A DNA stretch of 64,000 nucleotides from Oreocharis arfaki (taxonomy: Eukaryota > Chordata > Aves > Passeriformes > Paramythiidae): contig VZRR01011619.1 of assembly GCA_013398015.1 (NCBI GenBank), positions 241,771 through 305,770 on the forward strand. Reading direction: 5' to 3'. A program made the translations under genes and the position numbers. Positions within the stretch are counted from its first letter, which is position 1; the number at the start of each line of letters is the position of its first letter. Below, piece by piece: positions 1 through 11,633 of the stretch. The notes under the pieces are model-generated. The model saw only the letters and a program-made list of their open reading frames with translations. It had not been told where the DNA came from and ran no database searches.

Positions 1-44
1 TAATATGTAAATATTATAATTAAGAATATAATAGAATATTTCAT

Positions 45-1415
45 TTGGAAGTGATCTCCAACAATCCAAGTGCCCAACCACTTCAGGGCTGACCAAAAGC
101 TAAAGCAAGTATTAACGGCACTTCTACTGACTGACAGGCTTCAGGCATCAATCACCTCTCCAGGAAGGCTGTTCTAGGGATTGACCTCTGTCTTGCTAAA
201 GAAATACTTTCTGAGGTTCAGCTTCAGCCTGAATCTCTCGATGCCATTTAGAACCATTCCTACGCATCGTGTCACTAGATATCAGAGACGCATCAGCATA
301 TTCCTCTTGCTTCCTCACCTTGGGAAGCTGCAGAGAGCACTAAGGTCTTAGCCTCCTTTACTTTAAACTACAGTAGCCGGAAGTCCTTAGGTGCTCCTCA
401 GAGGACCTGGCTTCAAGCCCTTTCCCCACCTTTGTTGCCCTGCTTTAGATGCATTCAAGGACCTTCATATCTTTTATAGATTGTAGGGCACAGCACTACG
501 CCCAGCACTCAAGCTGAGGCCACACTAATGCTGAATACAGTGGGACAATCACCTCTTTGGACTGGCTAGTGATGCTGTGCCTGATGTTCCCCAGGATGCA
601 GTCTGCCCTCCTGGCTGGCAGGGCTGGCTCAACATTGAGCTTAAAATGTCAACCAGCACCCCAAGATCCCTTTCTGAAAAGCTGCTATTCAGTCACTCCT
701 CCCCCAGTTTGGTCATGTGCAGAATTTGGCCTTTGAACTTAAATTTCATGTCATTAATCTTTGTCCACTGTTTCAGTCCATCTGAAAAATCTGCAAGGTC
801 ACTCCACAAGAGTCAACAGCACCTTGCAGTTCTGAATCATCAGCAAACTTGCTGATACAAAAAGGTGCATTCTTCTGTAATCAGATAAAGGATAAATATT
901 TTGAACAGGACTAACCCTAAAACCGATCCATGAGGAGCACCACTAGTAAGTGGCTGCCAGCCAGATGTAGCCCCACTCACCACAACCCTTTCAGGTCTGC
1001 CATTCAGCCAGTTCTTCAAGCAATGCATTGTGAACACTCTCATCCAACAACTGGACAACATTTTCCAGAAGGATGCTGTGAGGGACAGCCTCACTAAAAT
1101 CCAAAAAAGACCCATCCACTGCCTTCCTTTTATGCACTAGGAGGATATCATAGATGGATATAAAATTTGTTAAACAGGGCCTTTGTGAATCACCTTTGTG
1201 AACCAATGTTGACTGCATTGTTCTTTAAATGCCTTTCAGAAGTACCCAGTATAATCTTCTCCAGGAACTGAGGCTAGAACTATCACATTTGCAGTTTCCT
1301 GGGTCTTCCTGCACACCCTTCATGTAAAGTGAATAATACTGGCTAGTTTCCAGTCAGCAGGGACCTTCCCAGACTCCCAAGACCTTTGGTAGATGATGGA
1401 AAGGGGTCATGCAGT
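45..1415 (-). mobile_element. CR1 LINE fragment with 3' part of reverse transcriptase
   Basis: Read on the minus strand, this is a 5'-truncated, degraded CR1 retrotransposon of about 1.35 kb. The segment 840-1218 translates in broken frames to NWLNGRPERVVVSGATSGWQ followed by GSVLGLVLFKIFI, matching the late reverse-transcriptase region of avian CR1. The part at 60-480 resembles the CR1 3' region: the antisense of the usual text about caps on short conserved blocks such as ctgactgacaggcttcaggcatcaatcacctctcc. Frameshifts and stops show it is long dead. It is in the sense orientation of PTPRD. The subfamily cannot be set by eye. Confidence 0.88.
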
Positions 1416-4400
1416 AATGATAATAAAAATAATTCAGGTAATAACAGTAATTCACATATGCATTGTTAATTTACCCTGAAATACATCAGTTTTATGGAAG
1501 ACTACAGTGTCACAAGCCAAGATTCAGGTGCACTGAATGCCCTAATGAAACACCTGGCTCTAATCAGTGGTTTTTGACTGTATTTGACTGAAAAGCTTAC
1601 TGAAGTGTTTCCACTTGAAGAATTACCTCATTATTATGTTTTGCTGTTGTGATATTAAGCGTGCACTGACACTGTAGGTCACAAGATGCATTCAATCTAC
1701 ACAGAAGTGCAAAAATGCTAGTATTACTATCTAACATCTTACCTCACAGTAGATTCTTTGTAACAGTGAATCATTTTAATAGAGTAATTTAAATCACTGT
1801 GAACATAAGATACAGTTTTGCATGCTTTATTCATTTTTTAATGAAGACAAAGAAATTTCATTTGCTACTGAACTAGTAGCAAGATGCTACTTACTGTATC
1901 TTGCTATGAAGATAAATAGATCAGTAGTAAACCAGGTGCAGAACTTTGTATCAGTTTAAAGCGAGCACTGAAAATACTGAAAGCTGTGTATATTATAGCA
2001 GGATTTTATATCCTATCTAAGCCTTAGAGCATTCATAAGTTTCTCCCTCCCCATAGAACCACTCAAATCACAGTTCTTTCAATCTCCTACCTCACTAATG
2101 CAACAAAGCCTCCACTCCTTTGTGGCATCAAGTTAAAGCCACTGCTTCAGAATTGTTTCATTACCACTTCTAATAAACAAAATATTTTTGTTTTGAGAAG
2201 GTCTATTGAATTTCATCTTCCTTTTAATGTTAGTATGTTTGCCAAAAATATTTTGAATACTTTCGTACGTGTTCTTCACTTTAGTTTTTGCTTCCTAAGT
2301 GAAATCCTTGGAAACTTAAGAATTACAGTAATAAATACTATTTTATGACCTATTGCCAGGCTAAGCAAGCTCAAGTACTACATAAGCTTTCTCTAATTTC
2401 TAAATTACTTTTTCAGATATATGGGGAAAAGCATTCTTACTAGGCTTTTTCTGTGTTTGAAGATTAGCACTCATTACATTAAAATGTATTTAATCTTACT
2501 GTCACTTCAGTACACTAGTGTCAAACACATCCTACGTTTCAGCAAACATTTCTGTCACCCTAATGGTACACTTGACAAGACACAAGTGTTCACAGAAATG
2601 GCTAGCCTGGAAAAATGAAGACAAGCCTACTACATGAATAAATGCCTTTTTTCTAGTAATTGCCTTGGTTTTATTATGCTATATTAGACATCTCATATGA
2701 AGATTTTCTGTGATAACAATTAAATTGAAACCATCAAGCAGCTAATATCACTGGGTTCTTTACAGATACGATGACATTGTCAGGGGTTGAGAAATTAATC
2801 ACCATATCATCTCCTTAAACAGAAAATCCCTAGAATTACATTACTTTTTAAAATCAGTGTTAAATAATGACATGAAAAAAGTCCCTAGAATTCTTCTATC
2901 AGTCTTACTTCCATGTTGTGCAACTTTAACAATTACATTGCTAATTAATATCACAAGACTTGTTAAGTGAGAGGACACACAGATATATGAAATGCATCCA
3001 AAACTGAGGCCACAAATTATACACACAGGAAATATGGCATTTGATTAACTGCACTGGAATTCATTATTCCATTGGCTTCACTTGAGGCAGTGTGTTTAGG
3101 CCACTGAGCAATGAAAACCTGCACATTCTCAACACCTGAAACTGAGCCAAAAGCACTTGTACACAAGGCCAAAGGCCTTAAATACATGCATAATAACCAA
3201 ACCCAGGAAAAGTGACCATATTGTAAGAATTCTTGGTGTATGGAAAAATATTTTGCAATTTTTCTTTTAACTAATTAAAAAAGACAAATGGCCCACCATT
3301 TTATAAGCAGATAAAAAGAACCACGATGCAAACTTGAATGACAGTTTTATTTAAATTGAACTCTATTACATCCAGGCAGAAAATAGAAGCAATTAAATTT
3401 TATAGATATAAAAAATAGACACATAACACTACAAAATACCAAAATTATAGCACAGAAGTATAACACACACACACTCCCTCTCTCCCCCCCTCTCCTTTCC
3501 TTGTTCAGAACAGCTAACATTTTTATAGATAGTAATGCTCCACCATTTCTTGAAAACATATTTTTTTAATATCACATCAACATACTGCTTCTACCTGGGT
3601 CTTTAAAGAACCAGATCAAAATTTTTCCTTATTGTACATAGCAGGTCATGGCTCTTCAGAGTTAGGATATTTCATGTTTTAGTTCTGAGCTTACATCACC
3701 TGATACTGATTCTGCAAGGACAGACGGGTAGGAGACATATTACTCCTCCCCCTATTATTTCCTTTTCCATTGTTCTTACTATGTCTTTGTTTCTGACAGA
3801 TTTCTGATGGTGTAAGGATGCCTGTCTGGGAAAAAGGATTGAATCATCATATGTATCAATGAGTGGGAAAAAAAGTACAAAACAAATGTGTTTTAAATCT
3901 GCTCAGCATGATGGCTGAGTTTGTGTTTTCCAAGCAGCCAGCACATACTCTGGATACGAAAAATGTTTGTAACTCTCTATGTAGTCATTAGATAGCAGAA
4001 CGAGAATACCCAAATGGGGGTCAGGCTAAAATTAGTCACTTAGCTGCTGTCTGAAAGTATTTAACAGGTGTACATTCTTAGCCAAAACTGTAATGAAGAA
4101 TTCTTTCAAGCTAAACAGAGCTGCTCTGCTTTTGTCCAGCATTATTTCAGTTTCTCTTCTTAGATCACAACTGTGAGACATCTAGCTATGAACTATCATC
4201 CATAAGTTTGTTTTCTTTCATAGATATACATAAAAAGTACAAATACAATATAGTCTAGCCATATTACTGATTTGAAGCCAATGTTTGCCTGTTAGGAACA
4301 CCATACTGCTGCAAAAAGATATGGCACAAATAATTTTGTTCTACTGCCAATATTTCATAAAATAAAATGAATCCTATGCACAAGTATGTGAAACTGAACT

Positions 4401-7400
4401 GGGTAACTTCACAGCATTTTATGTAAAACAAATTTGGATGGATGAAACACATGTGAAATTCATCGAGAATTAGAAGAAAGTAAAATAAACCTTTGCAAAG
4501 ACATGATAGGTGGTATTGCAAGCTGGCAGCAGGAAAACTTTCTCCATGGATGTTGACCTAGCAAACACAACTGAGCAATCAATCGTCTTAAAAGAATATA
4601 TAGGATGACAAAGAGCTGAATTAAATTTCACCAGGAAAAAAAAGCTGTAGGGAAAAAGTTAAGACAAATTTCTCAAAAAAATCTGATATCTCTGGGTATC
4701 TTCCTAAGACATCTTTAAAGATCTTGTAAGTTGAGCAGCGTACTCTTGATTTTCCAAAGTAACTAACCTCTGAAAGTTTTGACTACAGGAATTTACAATG
4801 ACAATCAAGAAATCCGGGACTGCTGTTTCACTGATTTTCTGAAGCAACGTATTTACTTTTTGCAAGAAGCTTTCTAACGTACAGCTTTAAATTCATGACT
4901 GTAGTAGGCTACTTATAACATAATGGTGTGCAAGAGAAGGGAAGATTTGTAAAATTCACACTAAGGAAAAAAAGGAACCAAAATATTCCCTAATTGAAAA
5001 AAAATGTATTTTATAAACTTTGCATATAGGAACATGAATGGAAATATGAATAAAAAGTATTAACCATAAAAAACACTAGGTGAGAAACTTCTTACAATAC
5101 TTACAGCAGTTATTCCATCATTCTCATATTTAAAAAACTATCACAATGTAATAAAAGAACTGCACAAAAGTCAACAGAAGATACCTGTTAAATCAGCACA
5201 CTCAAGTGCATACACCTAAAAGCGGAACTCAATACCCTGAATCATGTAACAGACCCTTGAATGTTCACTGATTGTTACAAAATTTATAAAGTGCAGTACT
5301 TACTAAACCGCTACCATGTACATGCCTGCACTTAACAGAACTTAAACACACAATACCTTCGAAGTCGTCTATTTCATTATCCTTTTGTATCCTTTTCTGG
5401 CTACTAGTTAAATGTCACCACCTCATCTTTATAAAGATCAGTAAGTTATTAAGTATTTAAAACTGTACTGCAGGGAAGGTTGATATTTATTTGCCAAAAA
5501 TAATACTTGCATACCCAAAGAAAATATTTCAAAATAGTTTATAACATTACAGATAAATATTTCTAAATCTGTACTATTTCATAAGCCATTCCAAGAAATC
5601 TGCATGCCATTCTGTAACTGTCTGTAAGGGTTTTTTTAAGCTAAAGTTGTATTGGCTACCTCTCATTTTGTTTCACTATTTCACAAAATCCTATTGTGTG
5701 ATTGTCAAGCAGCTGTGTTTCGTTCCTTAATCCTCCCTGCACTGCTACCCAGGAGAGGCTTTACAGCATAAACTGTAAAGCAGCATTTTCTCAGCAGGAA
5801 CAACAGTGTTCCTCTTCAAAAAGAGGCTTAATAAAAATAGGACTGTAATGAACATGCTAGTTCTGGTCACAAGGTCCTACACATTGCATGAGGACTGAAA
5901 GTTCAGGAAGTTTTGGGGAATGATACTCCTTTTGCTCTTTGAAAGTCTTATCATGCAATGTATGATTGAGATAAATGTCTTTCCAGCGTATTAAGCTCAT
6001 GCGCAGGTATTTTCTTGGTTCCCTTGTTTCTCTTCATTCCACTTTCAAAAGCCTGTCCTACTAGCAACCACCTGGCATTAATCACTGTGACTATATAGCA
6101 AACAGTTTCAGATAAACACTGGTGTACATCGTTTATACAGTTCCAGCTGGAATGTGGCAAATTTCTCCTCCTGTGCAGCTAATACCCCAAATATGTACAG
6201 TCCTTCCTCCCATTTGTCTAGAAACGAGAGACATCTCACTGCACATTTTCCAACATTATAGCCGTGCCACTCCATTTGTCTAATTTCTATGCCCTCTAAG
6301 ATAGCTGTCCCAGATGACAGATTACTTTAAAATAGTTCCTTCTCATTTCAGTCCTACCAGGTACAGTGAAAATACAGAAATGAGCTTCTATTATCACTGA
6401 ATCTATTGCTAGCAGCAAAAACAAAAACAGTAATACCTTGGATTTATTATCTCTGATTTGGAATTGTTTTGGGGTCTTTCTTGTTTGCTTGGTTGGTTTT
6501 GTTTAGTTTTGGTGCTGTTTTTTGTTTTATTGTGGAAATGTTGTGCTCTTCTGAGAGTCTAATAAAAATAATCTCTCACAATTGCCTCAATATCTGGGTG
6601 TAAAAATGGACAGGCAAACACAGGACAGAAAATATTTCTCCTTTTTAAAATTTCATTTTATGCAGCAGTGAATGTTTGATATTGAATTGATCAGTTTCTA
6701 ATAATACAAAAAGGAGTAACTAGCCTAGGCACTTCCCACAGAAATTTTAACTCTTTCAATCTTACATACTGCCTGTGGTACACCAATGCTGTATGTCAGT
6801 ATTTTTGTAATGCAGAGTATCAACATAACCAATAATAATAAGAGAAAATTGTGGGTCAAGACAAACAAACTGCCTTTTGCATAAATGCCCTGTTGTAGTC
6901 CCTCTCTTTACTTTCCAGGCAACAAGGAAAAGAGAGCAAACAGGAGCAACATTAGAATATACTTCGGTATTGTGCTCTACATCCTTACTTAAAACCTGCA
7001 CACTTCTGTGCTTCAATCATATACCTTAGTAGCACCTGAAGCTAAGGTTTCTTGATGCCCTCACAGTCTTGATAAAAATTTATAAAAGAATAACAATAAA
7101 AAAATATTTTTAAAAATTAAAAGTGGGATTCCTGAAAATTAACTGAATAGAATTGTTGCTGCTTTCTTTACTAGAAGGAAGCACCTATTTCCTCCTTTCT
7201 GATCAATTTATAGACTTGTATATGACACTAGAACCCTTGTTCTACAACCAGGGAAAATGTTTGATATCCACCATTTGCAAGACCTAAAAACAGATTTAAG
7301 TGGTTTTAACATGAAATGAATGGACAATAAAAGGAAAGCTATTTCACCTCCAATGTCTGTGGAATATAGGAAGATCCTACATGTTATTGCTTTTTATTGC

Positions 7401-7404
7401 TTAT
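1416..7404. other. Intronic sequence, no gene seen
   Basis: AT-rich sequence with no recognisable exon, RNA gene or transposable element. A short AC run followed by a pyrimidine-rich tract lies near 3463-3500. Open frames are at most about 85 codons and look like chance. Confidence 0.6.
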
Positions 7405-8040
7405 ACATGGATCACAGAAGAGGTACAGTTGAAAGGGACCCCAGTGGGATCATCTGGTCCAACCTCCCTGCTCAAGCAGGGTCAACTGAGAGCACCTTGC
7501 TCAGGACTGCTTCCAGACAGTTCTTAAATATCCCCAGTGAGGGCGACTCCACAACCTCTCTGAGCAATCTGTTGCAGTGCACAGTTACCTGCATAGTAAA
7601 GCAGATCTTCTTCATCTTCAGACGGAACTTCCTGTCCATCAGTTTTCCTTTCTGTTGCATCTTGTCCTCTTGCTTGGCACCACTGAGAAGAGCCTGGTAC
7701 ATCTTCTTTGCACTTTCCTTTCAGTTACTTACAGACATTGATAAGATTCCCTTTGTCGTCTCTTCTCCAGGCTAAACATGACGATTTCCCTAAGCCTTTC
7801 TTCATACAAGAGATGCTCCAGTCCCCTCATCATCTTTGTAGAACTTTGCTGGACTTGCTCCAGCAGCTCCATGTCCCTCTTGTATTAAGGAGCCCAGAAC
7901 TGGACACAGCACTCCACATGTGGCCTCACCAGGGCTGAGGAGAGGGGTAGGATCACCTCCCTCAACCTGCTGGCAATGCTCTTCCTAAGCACCCCTCGGA
8001 CACCATTGACATTCTTGGCCAGAAAGGCATGTCTATTAAG
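7405..8040 (-). mobile_element. CR1 LINE 3' fragment
   Basis: About 635 bp of CR1 3' region in antisense on the plus strand. Recognisable blocks include aagggaccccagtgggatca, the block around ggcgactccacaacctctct, and cctcaccagggctgaggaga. The open frame of 151 codons on the plus strand and its minus-strand shadows are read through this repeat. One of the shadows gives the typical CR1-tail peptide KKICFTMQVTVHCNRLLREV. It is in sense orientation with PTPRD. Confidence 0.9.
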
Positions 8041-11000
8041 CACTGATAAATAAAAGAATCAAAGCACTGCTCCACTCATATGGTTCTCAACACAAACTTT
8101 CAAAACAAAGAGCTCCAAAATAAATAGCATGGACTCCTCTTGTCTGAAAGGCAACTTCCAGACTTCTCTTTTCAAGCCTTGTTTCCCTTCAAATTCAACG
8201 TTTCCATGTGGGTGAATCTGTCCTGGAAAGCAGCCAAATTCTTTACATACAGAAAATCAAAAGCAGTTTCCAATTATCTCAGACATTCATTCTTGGTCTA
8301 GACTCTCACAATATTCAGCCTAACAAGTGCAAGTTTATCCTGGAATGTTTCCTGATTTACTCTTGTAACAGAAAAAAGGATCCAATATTTTGTCTCTGGT
8401 AAGGCCCTGAAATGTTATCATCTGTAGATGCCTTTTCTGCTCTTCTTCCTTCTCACACTGTAAACTTCTAAAACCTAGAAGCTAAAAATTTATTTATATT
8501 CATAGTTCTTTGAGATTCAAATACTATGAATTGGTCATAGCATAGGAACCTAACAAAACATGGTGATATATGTAATGCATAGAACTACAGTCACTCTACC
8601 CAGCCACAGATAGAAAAACTGACAAATTTAGCGGTAAAGATACGGACATATCAGCAAAAATGTTGCTGTTCCGTGCTGCAGAAATGATTTGTAGCAGTTA
8701 AGCTGGGATTTGTGAAACAAAGAGTCAAACAAACTGAATATAGGTAGACATTTCTGCTCCTGGAATTACCCTGATTTCACTGATATTCCATATTAGTGTT
8801 GTAATACTTGTGGGTAGAATTGTGAATAAACTCTGACTTCCCCCTCTGGCTAACATCTTGCAAGAGGCACAAATGCCAAGCTGGGTCTGTGATAGAACCA
8901 TTGCAGAACAATTAGAACATATGAAAGTTATATAGGCATCTTCTGCAATCCATAGACACATACATACCACAGGGATGATTAAAGCACAAGCAATCACAGA
9001 TCCAACTCACTCTACTCTATTTTGTGTTTCATTAAATCTAGTTTATTCCTGTTCACATCTATAACCTAGGGCAGCTATGTGAGGCATAGAGGCACTCTTT
9101 CCCAAAAAGGCACCATCAATGGAGTGTTTTTCCACAATGCTACTGTTGCAGACTGTACAAGGTAAAGATTTGTGTAAGTTTGCAAAATAGAGGCTTTGCA
9201 ATAATAGAATTATCTTCTCATGCCCTTAGCACTGAATTATGCTGTGTCTTGGGAAGTAATTCAGCAAACCATTGTACTTTAAGCAATTCAAAATTTTAAC
9301 CCCACCAAAACTTCCTTCTAATGTCCTGTTTCTCTGCAGGTTCTTTGCTTTCTCTGACATTACCCCTTTATGTAAATCCACAGTTACAGTACGTTCATGA
9401 GTTCTCATACATTCCCAGTTTCAGATTAAACCCATGAATCTACTCCTGGGGCAAATAGATTTCAGCAGTTGCAAAAGCCATATGTATTATGCTCGAATAC
9501 AGTGCTCAATCTCTATATTTTATTTTTTTAAATTTAAAAAAATTTAATTAAAATTGAGATTTATTTAAATTTTACCTTCATAAACAGTAATTTTTTGTTC
9601 ATTAGTCATTTGCATATGCATATCATTATGCATTGCTTTTAAAATAGGATGCAGTACTAGTGTTGTCTGAAGTAGGCATTGAGCCACTATTACTGCTCCT
9701 ACTATAGAGCAAAAAATAGGCAGCAAAGCTACATATGCCTTACAAGAAACTGATTAAATATTCAATGGGACTAGCAAAGAAACCGACCGCATTGTACAGT
9801 CTGTCAGTTTTGACACTCAGACACCCCCTCTGCCTTTTTCAACTGCTGCGGCTCTTGGTAGAGAGATACGAGGGCGGTTGGTTCTCTACAAATCCCAAAA
9901 CGAGAACTTCGGTTTAGAGCACTCTCTTTCAAAACACATGCATTCACATTTCATGACCAGTAGTCTCGTAAATACATTTCAAGAAACTATGAAGACAAAG
10001 AATACTGTTTCCACCTGAGTTTTCACACTATTTTTTGCTTTTTCCTGCTCCTCTTCCCCATCTCTCTTTAATTGGCAAAACTTTTAACAGAATATAAAAA
10101 TGTCATTTTATGTTCAACAATGTGGATTCTGAACCTAAAAAGTGCTCCTATCAGTTAATAAAAGGAAAACCTTATCTCAGGAGTTAAGAACAGGCCCGTG
10201 GTGCTGTTAAAACATCGATCTATCAATCTTCCCATTTCCATTGGCTAAACTGGGAAGAATTTTTAAAAGATAATATAAGGAACAATCATAGCATTAGAGA
10301 TAAGAACTTTAAATATTGAAGAAGTTTGCTTATATCAAACTTCCTCTAAGAAAAAAATATGTATGTCCTTAGGGTTATTATTTGATATATTATATATCCA
10401 CATAGTGTTGCTAGCTGTCTCCAATATTAACGTCAGGACTGTCTGTAATGATTAAAATAGCTAATAAAATTACAGATTTTTTTTTTCCTAGTAAAAAGCC
10501 AACTTCAGAGAATTACAAGAGAAAAGAAACCTTCTTGTCACTCTATATTGCTTGGGATAGAGGATCAAGAAAAAAACATACTGCAATTACACATTCCACA
10601 AATTTTCCTCTAAATTCTGTAAAGCTATTTAATCATCTTCAGTTCCTATAAACAGGCACCTAGTAATTCTGCAAACCTTGTAATGCCATATAATATCAAA
10701 ATACAAGACAGTAATCTTCAGTCATAAAACCAGCCCTGCAAACTGAAGAGTGTGATATTTCATGAAGTGTCTCCAAATTCAGTGTCTATTCATTTCCAGG
10801 TGACAAAATAAAACGTTCAGGTCATTTGACTACTAGTATTTTCTCCCCTAAGTATTATCTAGACAGTAGACTTGGCAGTACATTAATATCCTCACCCCTG
10901 AACAAGAAGAAAAAATTGAATTTTTCCTTTACTGTTTTAAAAAACTTCTTATTGAAGTAATACAGTTCAGGTGACATACATTTGAAGTGGAAGAAGCCTT

Positions 11001-11491
11001 CACCTTTTTTATGACTGTGTCTTGTGGGAGAAATTTTGCAGAAGCTTAACCTCATCTAAAAACCGTTCATGCAACTTTTCAAGGTCACTGTTAATTGAGC
11101 AAATTTCTGTGCAAATACTGATGGAACAAAGCTAAGCTACCCAGGGCAGCATTAAAATGTGAATTGAATGCATTCATAAAGTGGTAGTCTTGAGTAGTAA
11201 TTGATATCATAACCTGTTGTGTGTGGCACTCCTGCTTCACTTACTTCTTACTTCTTTTCTTCACTCTCATCAGTCATATCCTACATACTCACATTACCAT
11301 GTTATGGTCAAAAGTCACAAACGTAATAGTCAAGTATTATGTAAAGAACTTTATAATGAACATCAGGACTATAGTAAGGCCCATTTGTAAAGTACTGTAT
11401 TTAACTCTGCCAGAGAGAATTCTCTATTTTACAACAGTGTAGTACTTTGAGCTCTATGAAGTTAAATTAGTTATGTTTAGAAGGAACTTAC
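8041..11491. other. Intronic sequence, no gene seen
   Basis: AT-rich intron with no recognisable repeat family. A 22-bp perfect AT palindrome lies at 9522-9543, within a very AT-rich patch of about 9510-9590. Chance open frames only. Confidence 0.6.
9522..9543. repeat. Perfect AT-only palindrome
   Basis: Seven T, AAA, TTT, seven A, extended by one complementary pair on each side, form a 22-bp self-complementary sequence. In AT-rich intron such a palindrome can arise by chance, and no function is implied. Confidence 0.8.
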
Positions 11492-11633
11492 CACGTAAAA
11501 CAGTGAGTCTCGTGGACACACTTATTTCGCCAACACTGTTGGAAGCCACACATTCATAAATAGCTTCATCTCGTGGTGTGCGCAGTGGTTGTATTCTGAG
11601 AACTGATCCAGATCCATCATCAAACTCTATTAC
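11492..11633 (-). CDS. PTPRD: PTPRD coding exon, second half of Ig1 domain
   Basis: This exon encodes 47 codons plus one base (142 nt). It starts VIEFDDGSGSVLRIQ and continues PLRTPRDEAIYECVASN to end STRLTVLR. The pattern DEAIYECVASN is the canonical F-strand motif of an Ig domain, and its cysteine pairs with the cysteine in the preceding exon. Arginines in RIQPLRTPRD correspond to basic residues that, with the upstream lysines, form the glycosaminoglycan-binding face in LAR-family Ig1 domains. The acceptor on the minus strand is tttccttttatag|GTAATAG and the donor is CGTG|gtaagt, close to consensus. Reading runs directly from the upstream exon (RFE|VIEF) across a phase-0 intron, and the downstream boundary is phase 1. 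The two exons therefore form a symmetrical 1-1 module of 288 nt. Human PTPRD, as I recall it, has ASNN where this has ASNS, an ordinary substitution. Confidence 0.95.

Larger units (their letters stand above)
1..11491 (-). other. PTPRD: PTPRD intron downstream of the second Ig1 exon (open-ended)
   Basis: This stretch follows the gtaagt donor at 11491 on the minus strand and should continue to the Ig2 exon beyond position 1. I looked for Ig2-type peptides on the minus strand and found none. It contains two CR1 elements, listed separately. The rest is AT-rich intron. Confidence 0.7.

Noticed and set aside
840..1218. Two overlapping minus-strand open frames of 91 and 75 codons
   Set aside because: They are frameshifted pieces of a dead CR1 reverse transcriptase, not a host gene.
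7320..7775. Plus-strand open frame of 151 codons
   Set aside because: It reads antisense through a CR1 3' region. The same type of frame recurs in the CR1 copy at 46728-47075.
1..11491. Search for the PTPRD Ig2 exon downstream of Ig1
   Set aside because: No peptide resembling Ig2 was seen on the minus strand, so the exon is presumed to lie beyond position 1.
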